A stretch of 7,187 bases of DNA, from contig DCTG01000184.1 of the NCBI GenBank assembly GCA_002329245.1, positions 17,955 through 25,141 of the forward strand, in the 5' to 3' direction. Below are positions 1-5,899 of this stretch, piece by piece. The position numbers and the translations under genes are program-made. Numbering within the stretch: the first letter of the stretch is position 1; each line of letters starts with the position of its first letter. Below the pieces are notes generated by a model. That model was not told where the DNA came from and did not search any database. It was given only the letters and a program-made list of their open reading frames with translations. This stretch comes from Clostridiales bacterium UBA1446 (GTDB taxonomy: Bacteria; Bacillota; Clostridia; Oscillospirales; Oscillospiraceae).

Positions 1-29
1 ATATAATATCCGCTTCGCGGATATTATAT
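1..29. terminator. Perfect AT-rich hairpin, probable terminator of an upstream gene
   Basis: Bases 1-13 and 17-29 are perfect reverse complements (13 bp, GC-rich at the tip, AT-rich at the base) around a TTC loop. Because the base of the stem is all A/T, its 3' arm could serve as the weak U-rich tract of an intrinsic terminator in either direction. The stem begins at base 1, so it may continue outside the window. The gene it would serve is not visible; the assignment as terminator is inference. Confidence 0.5.
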
Positions 30-102
30 CATATTCCTCTTCGGACTGGCATAAATTAGTTGCGGATAAGCAGCGAGAAAACGTTAGGCCGCGGGAGCAG
101 AA

Positions 103-108
103 AAGGAG
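103..108 (+). promoter_or_regulatory. Ribosome binding site of the DUF4830-type gene
   Basis: AAGGAG lies 9 nt before the ATG at 118. Another ATG at 111 is only 2 nt from this site and in a different frame, so spacing selects 118 as the start. No convincing -35/-10 pair was found between the hairpin at 1-29 and this site. Confidence 0.6.
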
Positions 109-117
109 CGATGCGTC

Positions 118-591
118 ATGTTCATTTTTACCGCCCGGGTAAATCGGAAAAAAATTATCTATTCCATTTTGGCAGCAGCAGCGGTGGTTTGTGTTATCCT
201 TTTCCTGACGGGCAGAAGCGACAGTGAGCCGGCATCCGCGAATATTTCCCGAAACGGGGGCGACAACGCCGAACGGGTTGCTTTTCTGGAGTCTTTTGGC
301 TGGCTTGTTCTTCAAGAGCCGGTTGCTTCGGAGGAAGTAAAGATCCCCAAGACCTTGGATGATACATACCGGTCCTACCTCTGCCTTCAGGAGGAGCAGG
401 GGTTCGATCTCGAAAAATACTGCGGCAAACAGGTCACACGATATACCTATGAAATCCTGAATTATCCCACGGGAGAAACCGGTGTTATGGCAAATCTGCT
501 TGTCTATAAAAACAAGATCATCGGAGGAGATATTTCCTCTCCGGCGCTCAACGGCTTTATGCATGGATTAAACTATCCATCCTCCATGTAG
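118..591 (+). CDS. Membrane-anchored DUF4830-type protein
   Basis: A 157-residue protein with a basic N-terminus (RKK at 10-12), one hydrophobic segment at about residues 13-31 and an extracytoplasmic domain of about 120 residues. The C-terminal part, with a VTRYTYEILNYP stretch at about 106-117, a VMANLLVYK stretch at 123-131 and IIGGDISS followed by GFMHGL at 134-151, resembles the DUF4830 family found in Ruminococcaceae and related clostridia. This is recognition from memory, not a search. The length is normal for that family. No biochemical function is known to me; a single-span surface or periplasm-facing protein is the safest reading. It ends just before a perfect hairpin shared with the convergent lipoprotein gene and appears to be monocistronic. 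Confidence 0.85.
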   Translation: MFIFTARVNRKKIIYSILAAAAVVCVILFLTGRSDSEPASANISRNGGDNAERVAFLESFGWLVLQEPVASEEVKIPKTLDDTYRSYLCLQEEQGFDLEKYCGKQVTRYTYEILNYPTGETGVMANLLVYKNKIIGGDISSPALNGFMHGLNYPSSM

Positions 592-595
592 CAAT

Positions 596-646
596 ATAAA
601 GCGTAAAGGCAGGGCTGCAAGAATCAGCCCTGCCTTTACGCTTTAT
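596..646. terminator. Shared bidirectional terminator hairpin between convergent genes
   Basis: Bases 596-617 and 625-646 form a perfect 22-bp stem with a 7-nt loop. It sits 4 nt after the stop of the DUF4830-type gene and 5 nt beyond the stop of the convergent lipoprotein-like gene. There is no long T tract; the arms end in AT-rich sequence. Position between convergent stops and perfect pairing make a bidirectional terminator the obvious role. Confidence 0.8.
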
Positions 647-651
647 ACCCG

Positions 652-942
652 TTAACGCATGGCCGCTCTGCCGCCAGCGTTGTTTGTCCAGGTATTATTC
701 ACTGTGCCGTCGGATATCATTCCATTTCTTGCCGCGCCGTCATATATCCTGCCGTTCCTGACAAAACCGTCATTCGCCATACCAGTTCGAACTGAGCCGT
801 CATAAACCACACTGTTTCTCGGCCACACCGTATCGGCTACTCGATATCGGTTCTGTGTTGCAGGAGTTCCGTCGGTATAACAGCCCGTCGTCGCAGCAGC
901 CAACATTGCGGTAAGGGCCAGCGCCGTCACTACTCTTTTCAT
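652..942 (-). CDS. Small lipoprotein-like protein with four tandem 10-residue repeats
   Basis: Not a family I recognise. I start it at the ATG whose codon is at 942-940, because GGGAGG lies 7 nt upstream of it; a longer frame from 972 would leave that site inside the gene. The 96-residue product starts with a short basic/hydrophobic signal (MKRVV, then Ala/Leu-rich to residue 19) ending in TTGC with Cys21. This is a non-ideal lipobox, since position -3 is Thr rather than Leu, so lipidation is plausible but not certain. Residues 47-86 are four consecutive 10-residue units with DG at 48, 58, 68 and 78, mostly followed by x-(V/A)-R-(T/N)-G. The rest is short and polar, rich in Asn and Gly. It is convergent with the preceding gene and shares its terminator. 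A surface or envelope protein is inferred. Confidence 0.7.
   Translation of the reverse strand: MKRVVTALALTAMLAAATTGCYTDGTPATQNRYRVADTVWPRNSVVYDGSVRTGMANDGFVRNGRIYDGAARNGMISDGTVNNTWTNNAGGRAAMR
685..804 (-). repeat. Four in-frame 30-bp coding repeats (10-residue protein repeat)
   Basis: Codons 47-86 of the lipoprotein-like gene encode units with exact 10-residue period: YDGSVRTGMA, NDGFVRNGRI, YDGAARNGMI, SDGTVNNTWT. Asp-Gly is invariant and the Arg-Asn/Thr-Gly part is lost in the last unit. The underlying DNA repeats at 30-bp period but has diverged, so this is an old repeat rather than a fresh slippage product. Confidence 0.8.
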
Positions 943-1077
943 TTCCATTCCTCCCGGCAGTTTTTTCATCATTTTTCACCACATCGGGCCGTCTTTATTA
1001 TGTGTTGGCGATGACGAATTAAACGACCGGTTTCCTTGCAGTTTGTGGCACGTCAAGCAAAATATTTCATCAAGCAC

Positions 1078-1120
1078 TTGCTTTTCCCGCTTCGGATTTT
1101 GTATACTACTGATATATAAT
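1078..1120 (+). promoter_or_regulatory. Probable sigma-A promoter(s) of rubrerythrin
   Basis: TTGCTT (1078-1083) is followed after 18 nt by TATACT (1102-1107). A second, perfect TATAAT lies at 1115-1120 with a poor -35 (TTCGGA at 1091-1096). Either could drive rubrerythrin, whose ATG is at 1147. I looked for a PerR-type palindrome around these elements and did not see a convincing one. Confidence 0.6.
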
Positions 1121-1146
1121 CCCAATAAAAGAAAGGGGCATAAACA

Positions 1147-1680
1147 ATGGAATTAAAGGGAAGCAAAACCGAAGCGAATCTCTGGGCTGCTTTCTCCGGA
1201 GAGTCTCAGGCCAGGAATAAGTATACATTCTTCGCCAGCGTGGCAAAAAAAGAGGGCTACGAGCAGATTGCGGAAATTTTTTTGGAAACGGCAGCCAACG
1301 AAAAAGAACATGCCGAAATCTGGTTCAAAGAACTGGGGGAAATCGGCGATACGGCCGATAATTTGGCCGCGGCGGCTGGAGGAGAAAACTACGAGTGGAC
1401 CACTATGTACCGGGAATTTGCCGAAACCGCGCGGGAAGAAGGCTTCAAACGCATCGCCGCGCTGTTTGAAAGCGTTGCAAAAATTGAAAAAAGACATGAG
1501 GAGCGTTATCTTTCCCTTTTGAAAAATGTGAAAGAAGACCTCGTCTTTAAACGCGGCGATACCGAAATGTGGATTTGCCGCAACTGCGGACATATCCATA
1601 CCGGAAAAGAGGCGCCGGAAATGTGTCCTGTCTGCGCACATCCCAAAGCCTACTTCCAACTGTATCAGGCAAACTATTAA
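1147..1680 (+). CDS. rbr: Rubrerythrin
   Basis: This 177-residue protein is a full-length classical rubrerythrin, a cytoplasmic peroxide-reducing diiron protein that protects anaerobes from H2O2, taking electrons through its rubredoxin domain. The N-terminal ferritin-like four-helix domain (about 1-135) carries Glu19 in GESQARNKY, the ExxH pair Glu52/His55 (NEKEHAE), Glu90 in MYREFAE and the second ExxH pair Glu114/His117 (EKRHEER), which match the family's iron ligands. The C-terminal rubredoxin-like domain (about 139-177) has Cys144-x2-Cys147 and Cys160-x2-Cys163 for one Fe(SCys)4 centre. A GAAAGGGG ribosome binding site precedes the ATG. It appears to be transcribed alone from its own promoter. 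All key residues are present, so an active protein is expected. Confidence 0.97.
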   Translation: MELKGSKTEANLWAAFSGESQARNKYTFFASVAKKEGYEQIAEIFLETAANEKEHAEIWFKELGEIGDTADNLAAAAGGENYEWTTMYREFAETAREEGFKRIAALFESVAKIEKRHEERYLSLLKNVKEDLVFKRGDTEMWICRNCGHIHTGKEAPEMCPVCAHPKAYFQLYQANY

Positions 1681-1697
1681 GGAAAGACGGGCCTGTT

Positions 1698-1735
1698 CCA
1701 TTCCGCTTTCTTCGCTTTATTCCGAAGCGGGAAGG
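1698..1735 (+). terminator. Hairpin in the 3' region of rubrerythrin, weak terminator candidate
   Basis: Bases 1698-1708 pair with 1725-1735 over 11 positions with one A-A mismatch and one T-G pair; the wobble favours the plus-strand transcript. It starts 17 nt after the rubrerythrin stop but is not followed by a T tract, so termination here is uncertain. It may instead stabilise the 3' end, with termination at 1886-1915. Confidence 0.35.
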
Positions 1736-1885
1736 AAGCAAATCGCACGGATCCTGACCGGAACAAAATTACGAAACGGCTTCTTAATCTAATTTATATT
1801 GTTTGGGGTATTTACCCCTGATTTCTATTCCAATTTTTTCTATCAAATATGATCGTCCAATGATCACCCAAAGAAAAGGAAAATC
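1736..1885. other. Non-coding stretch with two short inverted repeats
   Basis: No supported gene is seen between the rubrerythrin 3' hairpin and the terminator at 1886. Two operator-sized dyads are visible: GGGGTATTTACCCC at 1805-1818 (6-bp arms, 2-nt centre) and TGATC-N7-GATCA at 1850-1866. I could not find a promoter with both boxes. The stretch could be 3' UTR of rubrerythrin, or hold a small RNA ending at the terminator; neither is demonstrated. Confidence 0.4.
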
Positions 1886-1915
1886 AAAACCGCCGGCTTA
1901 GCCGGCGGGTTTTTT
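1886..1915. terminator. Strong bidirectional intrinsic terminator
   Basis: CCGCCGGC (1890-1897) and GCCGGCGG (1901-1908) form a perfect GC-rich stem with a TTA loop, followed on the plus strand by a run of six T (1910-1915) and preceded by AAAA, so it also gives a T run on the minus strand. It lies 34 nt past the stop of the Cys-rich minus-strand gene and about 200 nt past rubrerythrin, and can serve both. Confidence 0.9.
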
Positions 1916-1949
1916 ATCTCTTGTTTAAAAGGCGGGCTATTGAAAAGAC

Positions 1950-2093
1950 TTAGCAGCCGCAACCCGAGCCTGTGCCGCAACCGCCGCATCCTCCGCCCCA
2001 GCCGCCGCAGCAGCAACATAGGACGATAATAATGAGAATCCACCAGCAGCAGTTATTGCCGAAGCCGCCCCACCAACCGTTGTTACAACCCAT
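1950..2093 (-). CDS. Cys/Gly/Trp-rich single-span small protein (chorion-class high-cysteine-like)
   Basis: A 47-residue peptide starting at the ATG with codon 2093-2091; AGGAGGT lies 7 nt upstream, which fixes this start over longer in-frame options. It contains 11 Cys (3, 15, 16, 26-29, 36, 39, 45, 47), 16 Gly and 5 Trp. The layout is a Gly/Asn/Trp head, one short hydrophobic span (about 17-25, WWILIIIVL) flanked by Cys15-16 and the Cys26-29 run, and a GGCGGCG-type tail. This resembles the short Firmicute proteins annotated as chorion-class high-cysteine proteins and, more loosely, YjcZ-type sporulation peptides; this is from memory. Function is unknown. Disulfide cross-linking in an envelope or spore layer, or metal binding, are inferences. 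The preceding promoter fits mother-cell expression. The small size, strong ribosome binding site and own terminator support a real gene. Confidence 0.8.
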   Translation of the reverse strand: MGCNNGWWGGFGNNCCWWILIIIVLCCCCGGWGGGCGGCGTGSGCGC

Positions 2094-2143
2094 TTTGAGT
2101 ACCTCCTGATATATGTTGGACCGTTTTCTTATCGGCCTCACGA

Positions 2144-2172
2144 TATTGTATGCAGGAGGCATCAAATGGTGA
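2144..2172 (-). promoter_or_regulatory. Promoter of the Cys-rich gene, sigma-K/sigma-E-like
   Basis: Read on the minus strand, CATACAATA (2152-2144) fits the CATANNNTA -10 of sporulation mother-cell sigma-K promoters and the CATACAAT -10 of sigma-E. An AC at 2170-2169 lies 16 nt upstream, as in sigma-K promoters. The same bases also read as a sigma-A promoter (TTCACC, 17 nt, TACAAT). The promoter position is well supported; which sigma factor uses it is open. Confidence 0.5.
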
Positions 2173-2233
2173 AAATCATATTTTCCGGCTGAGATTGTGA
2201 AACTGTTTCGTCAGACAGGACGCGTGCGATGAT

Positions 2234-3373
2234 TCAAAGCCTGTTTACACTGACGGACGACATTGCTGCCTGCGCTGTCTGACTGCTGATAAATCCCTTT
2301 TCCACGAGGCGTGAAAGCACCGTGGTTTCGCCGCCTTTCAGCTTGGCAGTCAAAGAATAATACGAGAGATATACCATCTGCGCCCGATAAAAGGGCCGCT
2401 CGATCAGCATGGTACGTTCACCGGCGGTAATATGTCCGATGGAGTACGCCTTGTCCAACGCGGCATCCCATGTAAATTCCCCGTTGCTGTCGCTGTATCC
2501 GAGCGCCCGGAGAAGAAACGTCATATACTGCGTGGCAGAGATTGGCGTCTGAGGATCAAATATTCCCCTTGTTAGGTCCACTCCCTTGGTATAGCCCATG
2601 GCATACGCATAGGCCAAGTAACGGTCGCACCAGGGGTCGGTATCCTTAAAAGGATTTTTCCCCGAAAAGGCCAAGGCCGCTTCTTCCTCTCCTATCAGCC
2701 GCAGGAACATCACAAGCCCCTGAATGCGAGTGGGTTTTTCCTCCAAGGCATAGCCGAAACCATACGGCGTGTCGCTGCCACGGAAAAGGTTCATCTCTTT
2801 CAGCGCACCGGCCAATGCATTATAATCCGTTGCCGCGCTTTTCCCAAGGCAATAGTATCCGTCCGTGGAAATTACGGCAGTATCCGACGTAATTGTGAAG
2901 ACCGCCTCCGTGTCCTCCGCGACCATATAACGGTGACCCGCAGCAATCCCGCTTCCGGACGAAACCGTCTCTCCGGCAGACACATCAATGACGGAACCCG
3001 ATGGGTAGGAAACCGATGCGGAACCGGCAAGCAGCACTACACCGGTTCCGGTTATGCCGCGGACCGTATCATTCCGCTTCAAACGAAAATCGGAAAAAAC
3101 GGAGTGGTATTCATAGCCTTGCGCCAGAAGATCGATTCTCTTGTTCAGCTCCCCCTTCCAGGCATCCAGTTCCCCTAAACCGGACTTCAACACTGCATCC
3201 ATATCCGTGCGAGCCCGAGCATCGACATCCGCGAGAAGGGCGTTTCGATAGTCACCTTCCAGGTAACTCTTCGAAATCAGGGGATCTTCCGCAGTTCCTC
3301 CAGCCGCAAACGCAAGCCCGATGCAAGCAAAGATGGCGGCGGAAATTAAGCATATCACAGGGGTTTTTTTCAT
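2234..3373 (-). CDS. Secreted S-layer-homology (SLH) domain protein
   Basis: A 379-residue exported protein. Residues 1-24 are a signal peptide (MKK, hydrophobic core, AFA-A cleavage region). A region at about 28-90 starts with DPLISKSYLEGDY, a stretch common in clostridial SLH proteins. A small beta-rich domain at about 90-175 (GTGVVLLAGSASV, then AGHRYMVAEDTEAVFTI) follows. The C-terminal half carries SLH-type repeats: one at about 187-240, a clear one at about 241-295 with NPFKDTDPW, YAMGYTKGV and FDPQTPISATQYMTFLLRALGY, and a degenerate third at about 300-345. SLH repeats usually anchor proteins to cell-wall secondary polymers. The gene starts 21 nt after rex with an AAAGGGG ribosome binding site and is probably co-transcribed with it. 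No clear terminator was seen after it. The specific role is unknown. Confidence 0.88.
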   Translation of the reverse strand: MKKTPVICLISAAIFACIGLAFAAGGTAEDPLISKSYLEGDYRNALLADVDARARTDMDAVLKSGLGELDAWKGELNKRIDLLAQGYEYHSVFSDFRLKRNDTVRGITGTGVVLLAGSASVSYPSGSVIDVSAGETVSSGSGIAAGHRYMVAEDTEAVFTITSDTAVISTDGYYCLGKSAATDYNALAGALKEMNLFRGSDTPYGFGYALEEKPTRIQGLVMFLRLIGEEEAALAFSGKNPFKDTDPWCDRYLAYAYAMGYTKGVDLTRGIFDPQTPISATQYMTFLLRALGYSDSNGEFTWDAALDKAYSIGHITAGERTMLIERPFYRAQMVYLSYYSLTAKLKGGETTVLSRLVEKGFISSQTAQAAMSSVSVNRL

Positions 3374-3394
3374 TGTCTTCCCCTTTCTGCACCT

Positions 3395-4063
3395 TTAATC
3401 TTTATCCTCTGGAGCCCTTGGATCCGGACGCTCGTCTTCCGCTATATAATAGCTCAAAGATAACAGGCTGTCCGCAAAATGTACGTTTTCCACAACTACT
3501 TTTTCAGGATGATCCAATTTCAGCTCGATATTGGTAAAATTCCAAATTCCTTGAACACCAGCCGCTACCAATCGATTGGCCGTTCGGGAGGCCACGCTTC
3601 TCGGCGTGGTAAGAACCGCCACATCCGGACGGATGCGTGTCACCCATTCTTCCAGTTCCCCGACGTGATATACGGGAACCCCCTGGATTTCCGTTCCAAG
3701 CACTTCGGGATCAAGGTCAAAGGCCGCCACTAAGGTAAAGCCGTATTTATCAAACGTGAAGTTTCGAATCAGCGCCCGGCCTAAATTTCCCGCTCCGACG
3801 ATAATGCACTTGTGTCCCCGATACATTCCAAGAATTCCTGCAATTTCGTTGCGCAGTTTTTCCACGCTGTATCCGTATCCCTGCTGGCCGAACTCGCCGA
3901 AGCGGCTGAGATCCTGCCGAATCTGCGAAGCAGTAAATCCCAAAGCTTTGCCAAGCGCCTGAGAGGAGATGCGGGTAACCCCGTCATAGTACAAATTATC
4001 AACAAACCGATAGTACCTGGGCAGTCTCCTGATCACGGCACTGGAAATTTTCTCTTTCCGCAT
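3395..4063 (-). CDS. rex: Redox-sensing transcriptional repressor Rex
   Basis: A 222-residue cytoplasmic NADH/NAD+-sensing repressor of fermentation and respiration genes. An upstream in-frame extension to 4180 exists, but GGAGGG lies 8 nt before the ATG at 4063, and MRKEKISSAVIRRLPRYYRF is the usual Rex N-terminus, so I start there. Residues 1-80 form the winged-helix DNA-binding domain, with the recognition region at about 43-65 (FTASQIRQDLSRFGEFGQQGYGY). The Rossmann domain has GAGNLG at 90-95 and an acidic residue at the end of the second strand (AAFDLD, 114-118), as expected for NAD(H). The C-terminus has the domain-swap helix region NVHFADSLLSLSYYI (193-207). The length is typical and all hallmarks are present. 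I found no complete Rex palindrome in the window, so its own autoregulation is not shown. It is followed by the SLH gene and preceded by a structured non-coding region. Confidence 0.97.
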   Translation of the reverse strand: MRKEKISSAVIRRLPRYYRFVDNLYYDGVTRISSQALGKALGFTASQIRQDLSRFGEFGQQGYGYSVEKLRNEIAGILGMYRGHKCIIVGAGNLGRALIRNFTFDKYGFTLVAAFDLDPEVLGTEIQGVPVYHVGELEEWVTRIRPDVAVLTTPRSVASRTANRLVAAGVQGIWNFTNIELKLDHPEKVVVENVHFADSLLSLSYYIAEDERPDPRAPEDKD

Positions 4064-4129
4064 GCAACTCTCCCTCCGAATTGTAATGCCTTTTCTCGGC
4101 GCAGAAGCCTTAATTCGGAATCCCGGCCA

Positions 4130-4148
4130 CGCAAGCGGCAAGCTTGCG
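4130..4148. repeat. Short perfect inverted repeat upstream of rex
   Basis: Bases 4130-4136 and 4142-4148 are perfect 7-bp reverse complements (CGCAAGC/GCTTGCG) with a 5-nt loop, 67 nt before the rex start on the minus strand. There is no T tract on either strand. It could be an operator or a leader hairpin of rex; it does not match the Rex consensus. Confidence 0.4.
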
Positions 4149-4192
4149 CGAGGGCTTACAAACAACACGTTCTTTTTCATCGGACGGATTCC

Positions 4193-4391
4193 TTAGGACC
4201 GCAGTCTAAAAACCTGCATTTCTTAAAATGGGTCTTTACTTTTACCACGTGCAAAAGGTAAGATAAATGAGACCAGCGAGTCCATTTCACAGCCCTCTGC
4301 TTAAGCGGAGCTGAAACTAAGACCCGCTGTCAATCAATCAGGCTTTCTCATCCGCAACCCGGTATTCCGACTTTAGACTTTCACTTCCTAA
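4193..4391 (-). ncRNA. Structured non-coding RNA candidate, 6S RNA-like architecture
   Basis: Several nested complementary segments span about 199 nt. The closing helix pairs 4204-4211 with 4372-4379 (AGTCTAAA/TTTAGACT, perfect 8 bp). It is extended outside by 4193-4197 with 4387-4391 (TTAGG/CCTAA). An apical stem pairs 4271-4282 with 4321-4331 (11 bp, one bulge) and encloses a further hairpin with a UUAA tip near 4284-4319. A side hairpin lies at 4236-4262. On the minus strand the apical stem's only mismatch becomes a U-G pair, and the side hairpin falls on the 3' side of the open centre, as in 6S RNA. Length and rod-with-central-bubble shape also fit 6S RNA, the RNA polymerase-binding regulator. 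No T-tract terminator and no strong promoter were seen, so it could instead be a rex leader. Confidence 0.45.
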
Positions 4392-4433
4392 TCAGTGTGT
4401 TCCACCGCCCGAGCCAACTCATACATACAGCCC

Positions 4434-5807
4434 ATGCTTATGTTTCGACTGGATGAAATCGGAACCGGGGTTCTTCGTTTCACGCCGAAAAATGTTTCAG
4501 CTGATATTATAGCATATGCGACGGAAGAAGGGAAGAGATTGACAGAAATTGAAAAGCTGCTGCGCGGCGTTGCACTGCCTCCCGTAGCCGCCGTTGTGCA
4601 GACCTTTGATAAAACCGAATTGCCGGATCCTGAAACACATCTGCGTATGCTTCTTGAGGCCCGGAATTTTCACATAAGACCCGGCGCTCGCATTGCAATC
4701 ACCTGCGGCAGCAGGGGCATCGATCAATACGGAAGTCTCGTGAAAACCACCGTATCCTATCTGCGCTCTCGCGGAGCGAAACCTTTTTTAGTCCCTTCCA
4801 TGGGCAGCCACGGAGGCGCGACAGCGGAAGGCCAGCGTCTCGTTCTGGAACAATACGGCATCACGGAACAATCGATGAACGCTCCCATTCTTTCTTCTAT
4901 GGAAACCGTCGAGATCGGAAAAACGAAGCGGGGTCTGCCCGTTTTGATTGACCGTCACGCCTTTGAAGCGGACGGCATTGTCCTTCTAAACCGCGTAAAA
5001 CCGCACACCTCGTTTCGTGGAAAGTATGAAAGCGGCCTCATGAAGATGCTAGCCATCGGACTGGCCAAGCAAAAAGGAGCGGAGGCGACCCATAGCCTGC
5101 GGTATGAAAATATGGCTGAAAACATCGAGGCCATTGCTTCCGTCGCGCTCGACAAGTTAAATATTCTCTTCGGCATCGCAACGGTGGAAAACGGGTATCA
5201 CAAAATTGCATCTTTGCATGTGATTCCAAAAGATGAAATTCCGGTCCGCGAACCGGAACTTCTCAGACAGGCTTGGAACATGATGCCGCGAATCTATCTC
5301 GACGAGATTGACGTGCTGCTGGTCGGACAGGCCGGAAAAGACATCAGCGGCACCGGGATGGACACCAATATCATCGGCCGCTTCCATACCGGGGCGGCCT
5401 CGGGCGGCCCGCGCACTATTAAACTCGGGCTATTAGACCTTTCGGACAAATCGGAAGGAAACGCCAATGGTATGGGGCTTGCAGACTTCATTCCCAGACG
5501 GTTCTATTATAAGATTGATTTTACAAGCACCTACATCAATACTCTGACATCCACGGAGCCAAACAGCAGCCGTCTTCCCATGGTGTTGGAAAACGACCTT
5601 CAGGTGGCGCAGGCCTGTGTGAAACTTTGCGGCCGCCTTCGCGCGGAAGAGGTCCGACTGGTCGTGATACCCAGCACAAAGGAACTGAGCCGAATCTATC
5701 TTTCGCCTGCGGCTCTGGCGGAAGTCTCCTCTCCTGAGAAAGTCGAGCGGCAGGGTGATTTTTCTCCCCTTCCCTTTGATCCGGATGGAAACCTTACTTT
5801 GTTTTGA
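4434..5807 (+). CDS. LarA/DUF2088-family protein, putative nickel-pincer 2-hydroxyacid racemase or epimerase
   Basis: A homologue of lactate racemase LarA, which uses a nickel-pincer nucleotide (NPN) bound to an active-site Lys to racemise 2-hydroxyacids. Numbering from the ATG at 4434 (457 residues), the NPN residues align: His126 in MGSHGG (LarA His108), His191 in KPHTSF (His174), Lys204 in SGLMKM (Lys184, compare SGGPK) and His220 in EATHS (His200). The Lys-to-His spacing of 16 is identical to LarA. ITCGSRGI at 88-95 is another family motif. The start is uncertain: GTG 4395, ATG 4434 and ATG 4440 are in frame after a stop at 4389, and none has a Shine-Dalgarno site. Cofactor genes larB, larC and larE are not in the window. 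The substrate is probably not lactate itself, as this subgroup is divergent; the downstream hydrolase hints at an O-acylated 2-hydroxyacid. Confidence 0.85.
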   Translation: MLMFRLDEIGTGVLRFTPKNVSADIIAYATEEGKRLTEIEKLLRGVALPPVAAVVQTFDKTELPDPETHLRMLLEARNFHIRPGARIAITCGSRGIDQYGSLVKTTVSYLRSRGAKPFLVPSMGSHGGATAEGQRLVLEQYGITEQSMNAPILSSMETVEIGKTKRGLPVLIDRHAFEADGIVLLNRVKPHTSFRGKYESGLMKMLAIGLAKQKGAEATHSLRYENMAENIEAIASVALDKLNILFGIATVENGYHKIASLHVIPKDEIPVREPELLRQAWNMMPRIYLDEIDVLLVGQAGKDISGTGMDTNIIGRFHTGAASGGPRTIKLGLLDLSDKSEGNANGMGLADFIPRRFYYKIDFTSTYINTLTSTEPNSSRLPMVLENDLQVAQACVKLCGRLRAEEVRLVVIPSTKELSRIYLSPAALAEVSSPEKVERQGDFSPLPFDPDGNLTLF

Positions 5808-5881
5808 CATTCGTTTATATTACCGACGAACATCAATCGATTATGCGGCCTCTATCCCCGGTGCCCTACCGGGCAGATTCC

Positions 5882-5899
5882 AAGGAGGTGTACCATATA
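5882..5899 (+). promoter_or_regulatory. Strong ribosome binding site placed before an AUA codon
   Basis: AAGGAGG at 5882-5888 is a near-perfect anti-16S match. Exactly 8 nt later, in the hydrolase frame, is ATA (5897-5899) followed by AAG TAC GAT CTT. The usual N-terminus of such hydrolases is MKYDLVI-NG, so ATA stands where ATG is expected. This decides the start I give for the hydrolase. Confidence 0.7.

Noticed and set aside
1153..1701. 182-codon open frame antisense to rubrerythrin
   Set aside because: It lies almost wholly over a clear rubrerythrin with all metal ligands, has no ribosome binding site and no recognisable protein features; it is a codon-bias shadow.
2153..2192. Plus-strand AGGAGG followed by ATG and an 8-codon frame (MVKIIFSG)
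   Set aside because: The spacing is good but the frame stops after 8 codons and overlaps the minus-strand promoter of the Cys-rich gene; chance or a decayed gene start cannot be separated.
2195..2213. Possible Rex operator (TTGTGAAA followed by TTTCGTCA)
   Set aside because: Only the left half-site fits the TTGTGAAA-N4-TTTCACAA consensus; the right half and the spacing do not.
4064..4180. 39-codon N-terminal extension of rex
   Set aside because: The extension is not Rex-like, and a good ribosome binding site lies directly before the internal ATG at 4063.
3812..4261. 149-codon plus-strand frame over the rex 5' end and the gap
   Set aside because: Half of it is antisense to rex; the rest covers the structured non-coding region; no ribosome binding site or family resemblance.
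4395..4414. T-box-like GGTGGAAC on the minus strand
   Set aside because: The rest of the T-box consensus, a specifier stem and a following terminator are all missing.
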